Part shown: positions 59,285-64,000 of the stretch, piece by piece
Numbering within the stretch: the stretch's first letter is position 1
How the letters are laid out: each line of letters starts with the position of its first letter
NCBI RefSeq assembly: GCF_004766045.1
Contig: NZ_SPQQ01000008.1
Location: 85,062 to 149,061, forward strand
Direction: 5' to 3'
DNA from: Desulfosporosinus fructosivorans
GTDB taxonomy: Bacteria; Bacillota; Desulfitobacteriia; Desulfitobacteriales; Desulfitobacteriaceae
DNA length: 64,000 nt
Notes under the pieces: model-generated
Told to the model about the DNA's origin: nothing
Databases searched by the model: none
The model's input: only the letters and a program-made list of their open reading frames with translations
Made by a program: the position numbers and the translations under genes

Positions 59285-59821
59285 GTGAAAGAGCCAAAAA
59301 ATGAACAAGAGCAAGAAGTGAACAAGAAATCGAACACAGATATTAGCGATGCTCATGCCGAGCGTATTGATCGTCTCGTCGATGAATATAAAACTCACAT
59401 TCTTTCACAACTAAACGCCCGAGAATATCGTGAAACGACCCGTTCAGACCATCTAGCTGACAAAGTAGCTTTTTTTGCTGGCAGTTGGAAGTTCATTATT
59501 ATTTTCACATCATTCCTTGTTCTTTGGATGGTGTGGAACACTCTTGCTCAAACAACAGCACTTCATTTCGATGTCGCACCATTCATTCTACTCAATCTCA
59601 TTCTTTCGTTCACTGCGGCATTTCAGGCTCCTTTCATAATCATGAGTCAAAACCGCCAAGGCATCCGGGACAAACACGAAGCAGTCGTTGATTTTTCTAT
59701 TAACTATAAAGCTGAGCTTGAAATAGCCGACATGCAAAAGCATCTCCATCGTCTAGAACTTCAGGTCGCAGATATTCATCAGATGCTCCATAAGCTACAT
59801 AGTAAAGAAACAATAAAGTAA
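59285..59821 (+). CDS. DUF1003 membrane protein
   Basis: 178 residues from GTG 59285, eight bases after GGAG; GTG 59276 is an alternative. Two membrane helices (FAGSWKFIIIFTSFLVLWMV and FILLNLILSFTAAFQAPFII) follow a hydrophilic N-terminus and precede the hallmark MSQNRQGIRDKHEAVVDFSI, with a C-terminal coiled coil (LHRLELQVADIHQMLHKL). DUF1003 has no settled function; in the known gene contexts it is a small cytoplasmic-membrane protein. Confidence 0.9.
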   Translation: MKEPKNEQEQEVNKKSNTDISDAHAERIDRLVDEYKTHILSQLNAREYRETTRSDHLADKVAFFAGSWKFIIIFTSFLVLWMVWNTLAQTTALHFDVAPFILLNLILSFTAAFQAPFIIMSQNRQGIRDKHEAVVDFSINYKAELEIADMQKHLHRLELQVADIHQMLHKLHSKETIK

Positions 59822-59971
59822 AGTCCTATGAAATAGAAATCAATGACTTAGGAATTTTTTCTACCCCGGACTAACAACTTCAAGCGGAATTATTATTGAC
59901 CGCTCAAGACATGTGGAGTGTGTTGCGTTGATAGAAAGGGAATTACTTAAATAAAGGGAGCTTTTTGGTAT

Positions 59972-60940
59972 ATGAATTTTTATTTCGCACCTATGGAAGG
60001 TTCAACCGGATACATTTATAGAAATGCCCATAATGCTTTATTCAATAATATAGATAAATATTTTTCACCTTTTATTATTGCAAATCAAAGCGAAAGCTTT
60101 AGAACTCGTGAATTAAATGATATTTTGCCTGAAAACAACCAAGGACTAGTTTTGATTCCGCAATTACTAACCAATCATGCAAAAGATTTTATCCATACTT
60201 CAAAGAAAATAAAGATTTTAGGTTATAATGAGATAAATTTAAATCTGGGATGCCCTTCTGGAACTGTAGTTTCAAAAAATAGGGGGTCGGGATTTCTTTC
60301 GAAAAGAGAAGAACTTGATGTGTTTTTAGAAGAGATTTTTTCTCAATCCATAACAAAGATCTCGGTAAAAACGAGAATAGGCAAAGACCAGCCTGAAGAA
60401 TTTTATGATTTAATCGAAATATTTAACAAATACCCTATAGAAGAGCTTGTCATTCATCCTAGAATTCAAAAGGATTTTTATAAAAACAAGCCTAATCTAG
60501 AAATTTTTAAGGAAGCCTTGAGGATGAGTAAAAATCCCATTTGCTATAATGGCGACATTTTCACAGCCAAAGATTACAAGGAGTTTTCAGCTCAATTTCC
60601 GAGTGTAAGTACTCTAATGTTAGGCCGCGGATTATTAGCTAATCCGGGTCTGATAAGCGATATCAAAAATAATATTAAACTCAAAAAAAATTTACTAAAA
60701 GACTTTCATGACAAAGTATATAACGATTATAAAGTGATACTTTTTGGAGATAGGAATGTCTTGTTTAAAATGAAAGAGTTATGGTTTTATATGATTTCGG
60801 TGTTTTCTAATAACGCAAAATATGCAAAAAAAATTAAGAAATCAGAGAGGTTAGATGATTACGATGAAGCTGTTTCAAGCTTATTCAGTGAACAGGAGAC
60901 TTTAGAAAACTATGAAGAAAATCTTGTTTTTAAAGCTTAA
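59972..60940 (+). CDS. tRNA-dihydrouridine synthase family protein
   Basis: 322 residues, ATG 59972 after AAAGGGAGC. TIM-barrel Dus pattern: FYFAPMEGSTGYIYRN (FMN site), INLNLGCPSGTVVSKNRGSG with the catalytic Cys in GCPS, ISVKTRIG, LVIHPRIQKDFYKNKPN, ICYNGDIFTAKDY and LMLGRGLLANP. It reduces uridine to dihydrouridine in tRNA using FMN and NADPH. It is a divergent subgroup common in clostridia. It appears to be a single-gene unit. Confidence 0.9.
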   Translation: MNFYFAPMEGSTGYIYRNAHNALFNNIDKYFSPFIIANQSESFRTRELNDILPENNQGLVLIPQLLTNHAKDFIHTSKKIKILGYNEINLNLGCPSGTVVSKNRGSGFLSKREELDVFLEEIFSQSITKISVKTRIGKDQPEEFYDLIEIFNKYPIEELVIHPRIQKDFYKNKPNLEIFKEALRMSKNPICYNGDIFTAKDYKEFSAQFPSVSTLMLGRGLLANPGLISDIKNNIKLKKNLLKDFHDKVYNDYKVILFGDRNVLFKMKELWFYMISVFSNNAKYAKKIKKSERLDDYDEAVSSLFSEQETLENYEENLVFKA

Positions 60941-61060
60941 TGTATTCATCGTTTCACATATAGGAATCACGCAATATAGAGCGGAAGTAGCCTTAAATCG
61001 GTGAGATTTAGCATTTATACAATAAAATGAGTTAGGGAAGTAAATTCATAGGAGGAATAC

Positions 61061-61630
61061 ATGGCCTGGAGTAAAATTAAGCAACTTCTGGAGAGCTTTC
61101 TTTGCCCTGCATTATATGGAAGGGTTGAGTACTGTGCAACCAGCTACCGTTATTCACCTGATAAGGCAGGCCTTTGTTATATTACGGTAAATAAAAAGAA
61201 CGTGTTCAATATGAGAGATGTAACTACATTGATCAGGTGGTATCAAACGGAGCAGGAAATAAAGAATGATCCAGATATTCAAATTCCTATCAACAATGAA
61301 GAAATTGAAGCAGTCAGAAAAGATATTAATGGGACAGTCCCTGAGGATCGTCTAGTTGTAATTGCCAGAAATAGAAAAATATCAGAATATGCAAAAGAGC
61401 TGCTGTCAGCGCAATCAGTATTAAGTAAATCGAATTTTACTGTTGTAGCAAATAAGTTTTTATCTATTTCTATAGTGGATAGTATAGAGAGCAATGATAT
61501 ATTATTGAATATATTGGCTTTGGTGGACAGAAGGGTCGGGAAAAAGCGACTTTTAAGCATGACTGAGAATATGAAGTTGAAGCACCCGATTGTGCAGTAT
61601 TTTTATGAGCTGCGGCTTAGTACACTGTAA
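61061..61630 (+). CDS. SF0329-like hypothetical protein
   Basis: 189 residues, ATG 61061 after AGGAGG. The N-terminus (MAWSKIKQLLESFLCPALYG, RVEYCATSYRYSPDKAGLCY) matches a conserved uncharacterised family I recall as SF0329. The C-terminal 110 residues are helical and charged. No membrane segments or catalytic motifs are evident; function unknown. Confidence 0.6.
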   Translation: MAWSKIKQLLESFLCPALYGRVEYCATSYRYSPDKAGLCYITVNKKNVFNMRDVTTLIRWYQTEQEIKNDPDIQIPINNEEIEAVRKDINGTVPEDRLVVIARNRKISEYAKELLSAQSVLSKSNFTVVANKFLSISIVDSIESNDILLNILALVDRRVGKKRLLSMTENMKLKHPIVQYFYELRLSTL

Positions 61631-61698
61631 TATCAGGTCTGAGAAGATTGAAATTTTCTCAACAGCGCATTTTGTTTTTGTTTTGAAGAGTAGTTGCA

Positions 61699-62385
61699 TT
61701 ATTCAAACTTATGAATACTGATGCAAGGGTCGTCCTTCAAGACGAAATATCTTTTTTCCCGGTCAATTATATTAGCCGCTTTAAACTCTTTAAGTGCCTG
61801 AATGACCATAACACGCGAAGAGCCAATCATATCAGCTAATTCCTGCTGGGTGATTTTTAGATCTATCAACGTCGAGGTTGGCGTTTGTTTTCCATATTGT
61901 TCTGCTAAACGATAAAAAAGTTGCAACAGTCTCTCTTTAACAGGTAGTCCAGCTTCTTTTCCTAATTTCACCATGGTTTCGTAACGTTTTTGCCCTAAGT
62001 AGCCAATAATCCGCATGGCAAACGAAGGATCTTGTTTGATTAACGCCTCAAATTGGAGTTTGCTGAAACAGCATATGCAAACATCTTCCATGGCTATGGC
62101 GCTACAATGCTCATTTTGTTCTCGATATAAGGACAATTCACCTAACACTTCGCCGGGGCCGCATATATCTAGAATTGTTTCATGGCCCGCCTCAGTAGTT
62201 TGTACTAGTTTCAGTTTACCCGATTTTATAAGGTATATGGTACTTCTTGCCTCTCCTTGACGAAAAAGATAGTGTCCTCTGGACAATTTCTTTCTTTGCG
62301 TACATTGACATAAGTTAGTAAGTTGCTCTTGTGCTAGTCCTAGAAATAGGTCCAATTGTTGCAGACAGATGATGCAACGCTTCAT
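61699..62385 (-). CDS. Crp/Fnr-family transcriptional regulator
   Basis: 228 residues from ATG 62385, after GAGGAGGAAAAG; an in-frame ATG at 62400 is less likely. The cyclic-nucleotide-binding fold is evident (GHYLFRQGEARSTIYLIKSG, ICGPGEVLGELSLYREQNEH), then the dimer helix and a winged helix (ITQQELADMIGSSRVMVIQA). The recognition helix has SSRVMV, where classical CRP/FNR has SRExV, so its DNA target may differ. N-terminal cysteines (CIICLQQ, LCQC) could form a redox or Fe-S site. It may regulate anaerobic functions. Confidence 0.9.
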   Translation of the reverse strand: MKRCIICLQQLDLFLGLAQEQLTNLCQCTQRKKLSRGHYLFRQGEARSTIYLIKSGKLKLVQTTEAGHETILDICGPGEVLGELSLYREQNEHCSAIAMEDVCICCFSKLQFEALIKQDPSFAMRIIGYLGQKRYETMVKLGKEAGLPVKERLLQLFYRLAEQYGKQTPTSTLIDLKITQQELADMIGSSRVMVIQALKEFKAANIIDREKRYFVLKDDPCISIHKFE

Positions 62386-62467
62386 ACTTTTCCTCCTCAT
62401 GTATCAACAGTTGCTATAGATAGAGTGTATAAAGGAAATGTTCTAACACTACTATAATATCTGAAAA

Positions 62468-62522
62468 CCTGAAATGCACAATAAACCCGCCTGTCATAAG
62501 CGGGTTTATTGTGCATTTCAGG
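62468..62522 (-). terminator. Long perfect hairpin terminator
   Basis: Arms 62468-62490 and 62500-62522 are exact complements over 23 bp with a 9-base loop. On the minus strand it follows the PNPOx-like gene by 6 bases and runs into AGGTTTTCAG. It separates that gene from the Crp/Fnr gene. Confidence 0.75.
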
Positions 62523-62527
62523 AAAAT

Positions 62528-62839
62528 CTACAGAAGCACATCTACCTTTTCTGCCTTAAATAGAACCAGTTTTTCTTCTATACATGCTTTACCTGTCAGC
62601 CTGAAGCCTTTGGGGCCACCTTCCATCGTTGCTATTACAACCTGCATCATTCCGTTAGCTTTGATGTTCTGCTGAGTGACCTCCATCTTGTAGATGCCAA
62701 ACCCTAGTATGTCACCTTCTCTTATTTCCGCTACTTTTCCTACCACGATCATGTGCGGTTCTCCATGAGCAGAAGCAGTAGTGATAGGAATAAACGGAGC
62801 CTTTGATATTACGTCTTTAATTTCTTGAGTTATAACCAT
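62528..62839 (-). CDS. Pyridoxamine-phosphate-oxidase-like flavin-binding protein
   Basis: 103 residues. The split-barrel pattern is seen in IPITTASAHGEPHMIVVGKV and MMQVVIATMEGGPKGFRLTG, typical of small FMN- or F420-binding PNPOx-like proteins. AAGGAGTG precedes the ATG. It is probably co-transcribed with the DUF1638 gene upstream (39-base gap). Its substrate is unknown; a redox or chaperone-like role with bound flavin is likely. Confidence 0.82.
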   Translation of the reverse strand: MVITQEIKDVISKAPFIPITTASAHGEPHMIVVGKVAEIREGDILGFGIYKMEVTQQNIKANGMMQVVIATMEGGPKGFRLTGKACIEEKLVLFKAEKVDVLL

Positions 62840-62878
62840 TAAAATACACTCCTTAAATTGTTTTGTTGGGTATTTTTC

Positions 62879-63502
62879 TTAATTTAACCGATTATGAGGG
62901 GTTTCTTTACTAAAAGCTTTCTCTAGAGTTTGAATCACATTATTTTTGAAAACTGCCAGATCTACGCTCTCAATTTCGATTGGTACCTGTGTATATTCGA
63001 AAAAATCCAAGATATCCTCATCATCGAACTTGGAAACGCCAGTGTCGAGGAGCAAAATTTTATCGTAGAAACCAAAATTCTGCCTAGCGTCAATTTCGTC
63101 CCAGCCTTGTGCTTGACTGAAAATTTCTCGCCAGTTTTGCAACCAACCCTGTGTAAGGTAAAATATCTTAATCGATTTTTCTAGCTCCTCCTGTCTCTCC
63201 TTACCTAAAATCAATTCAATACAATTCCGGGGTTGCAACCTGATAACATGATATTTTTCAGTGAACTCGTTCATCTCAGGATGGCACATAGAGCCAAAAA
63301 AGAGGACTGTCTTTTCTTCGGTCGCATTATTATTTAGAGCCTCGGTGATGCCATCTTTCAGTTTATCATAGTCTACATGCAAAGCTGGTGGTGTATAGAT
63401 AACTTTAAACTCAGCATCAGTTGCCCATTCAGTTCTTATTTCCTCCAGAACTTGCTCAAGCTCCAGTTGGAAGATGCCGCAGGCAACTATGCGTACCTTC
63501 AT
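62879..63502 (-). CDS. DUF1638 protein
   Basis: 207 residues from ATG 63502, preceded by AGAGGTGAT; a longer frame to 63541 lacks a site. The DUF1638 pattern: VRIVACGIFQLELEQVL, ALHVDYDKLKD, VLFFGSMCHPEM, RLQPRNCIELILG, FYLTQGWLQNW and KILLLDTGVSKF. Conserved Cys residues (ACGIF, SMCHP, RNCIE) suggest a metal or cofactor site. In methanogens and related anaerobes DUF1638 genes lie near corrinoid methyltransferases; none is visible here. Confidence 0.85.
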   Translation of the reverse strand: MKVRIVACGIFQLELEQVLEEIRTEWATDAEFKVIYTPPALHVDYDKLKDGITEALNNNATEEKTVLFFGSMCHPEMNEFTEKYHVIRLQPRNCIELILGKERQEELEKSIKIFYLTQGWLQNWREIFSQAQGWDEIDARQNFGFYDKILLLDTGVSKFDDEDILDFFEYTQVPIEIESVDLAVFKNNVIQTLEKAFSKETPHNRLN

Positions 63503-63829
63503 ATAAATATCACCTCTTCTCTGAGCTGCGTTATACTTCAAGTCATTGGATCTAACAAACCGCTCGTCTTATGTGATCTTAACATGGGGTTAAAAAGATA
63601 AATGTTAAATAATTAACAATGGAGAAAAATAAAAAATGTTCTTGGAAAGAATCGTAGCTACAGTAAGGCATATCTTTCGGTTTATCTTGCCAAACTGTAT
63701 TGTTCGGGAATGACTTCTGGATTATGTTTGAGGTGGGTTCTTAAGTCTTTTTGTTTGTAATAGCTAATTGTACGAACTGAATAATTTCTTCTTTCAATGC
63801 AATACTAAATTAAAAGGAGGCAGGGTAAT
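63503..63829. other. Intergenic region without a recognised gene
   Basis: AT-rich sequence with no coding signal I can support. AAAGGAGGCAGGG at its 3' end is the ribosome site of the next, damaged frame. Confidence 0.5.
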
Positions 63830-64000
63830 TTGAAAAAATTAATTGTTTTCGCTCATCAACTAGAAGTTTTACAAATTGCCCAAACCGCACCATTGTCATG
63901 GTACTGCATGATATAAATCAGGCGGCACGGTTTTTACATGAAATAGTAGCGATGAAAGCAGGTAAAATTATTAAGATTGGAACTCCTACTGAAATTATTA
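63830..64000 (+). pseudogene. Damaged FecE-type iron/siderophore ABC ATPase fragment, runs off the window
   Basis: TTG 63830 after AAAGGAGGCAGGG opens a frame MKKLIVFAHQLEVLQIAQ, whose HQLEVLQI matches the region after Walker B in FecE/FepC ATPases. The next conserved block, RTIVMVLHDINQAARFLHE, is in another frame (from 63886), about 10 residues closer than normal. The Walker A and signature regions are absent. The gene has thus suffered a 5' deletion and a frameshift; the rest (MKAGKIIKIGTPTEII) continues normally past the window edge. Confidence 0.72.

Overview
The window looks like a chromosomal segment of a strictly anaerobic, low-to-mid GC Firmicute of the Desulfosporosinus/Desulfitobacterium type. 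The evidence is strong Shine-Dalgarno sites with many TTG/GTG starts, a lipoteichoic-acid-synthase-like gene (single-membrane envelope), two molybdopterin (DMSO-reductase family) operons with ferredoxin-like subunits, many radical SAM enzymes, and the ablAB osmolyte operon. Genus is inferred from gene content only.

Layout. 1-0.9 kb: 3' end of a group II intron (maturase plus domains V/VI). 1-6.8 kb: yaaA, an unknown gene, a tyrosine recombinase and a large helicase with a nuclease-like C-terminus. 7-22.2 kb: a very large exonuclease-RecQ-UvrD fusion protein, then an accessory strip in which a second copy of the same gene lies in two pieces about 7.3 kb apart. Between the pieces are an aldo/keto reductase, an AraC regulator, fragments of sigma-like, GyrI-like and DUF3102 genes, a GntR-ABC operon, an IS1595-like remnant and a VOC protein. 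An IS1634-like transposase remnant and a small membrane protein lie between the intact gene and the first piece. 22.4-34.8 kb: a hendecad-repeat coiled-coil protein, a PucR-type regulator with a cytoplasmic molybdoenzyme and its Fe-S partner, a divergent radical SAM/heme-b-like membrane pair, and a complete TorD-DmsA-DmsB-DmsC operon that probably makes an exported respiratory reductase. 35-41 kb: LTA-synthase-like protein, ablAB (N-epsilon-acetyl-beta-lysine), and small membrane proteins.

42-52.2 kb holds the most interesting block: an XRE regulator followed by UbiA prenyltransferase, old-yellow-enzyme reductase, acyl carrier protein, alpha-oxoamine synthase (serine-palmitoyltransferase/BioF fold), lipid-kinase-like, ThiL-like, beta-ketoacyl-ACP synthase, extended SDR, radical SAM/SPASM and nitroreductase genes, most overlapping or nearly touching. 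Together they suggest acyl-chain building, amino-acid condensation, ketone reduction and phosphorylation, that is, an undescribed sphingoid-like or other alpha-oxoamine-derived (possibly prenylated) lipid in a Firmicute.

52.4-58.9 kb: an RND efflux operon and the two-component system that probably controls it; both promoters carry the same 11-bp-spaced direct repeats at the same distance from the -10 box. 59-64 kb: DUF1003, a dihydrouridine synthase, an SF0329-like protein, a Crp/Fnr regulator, a flavin-binding PNPOx-like protein, a DUF1638 protein, and a damaged FecE-type ATPase gene at the edge.

No rRNA, tRNA, CRISPR array or replication origin was recognised.
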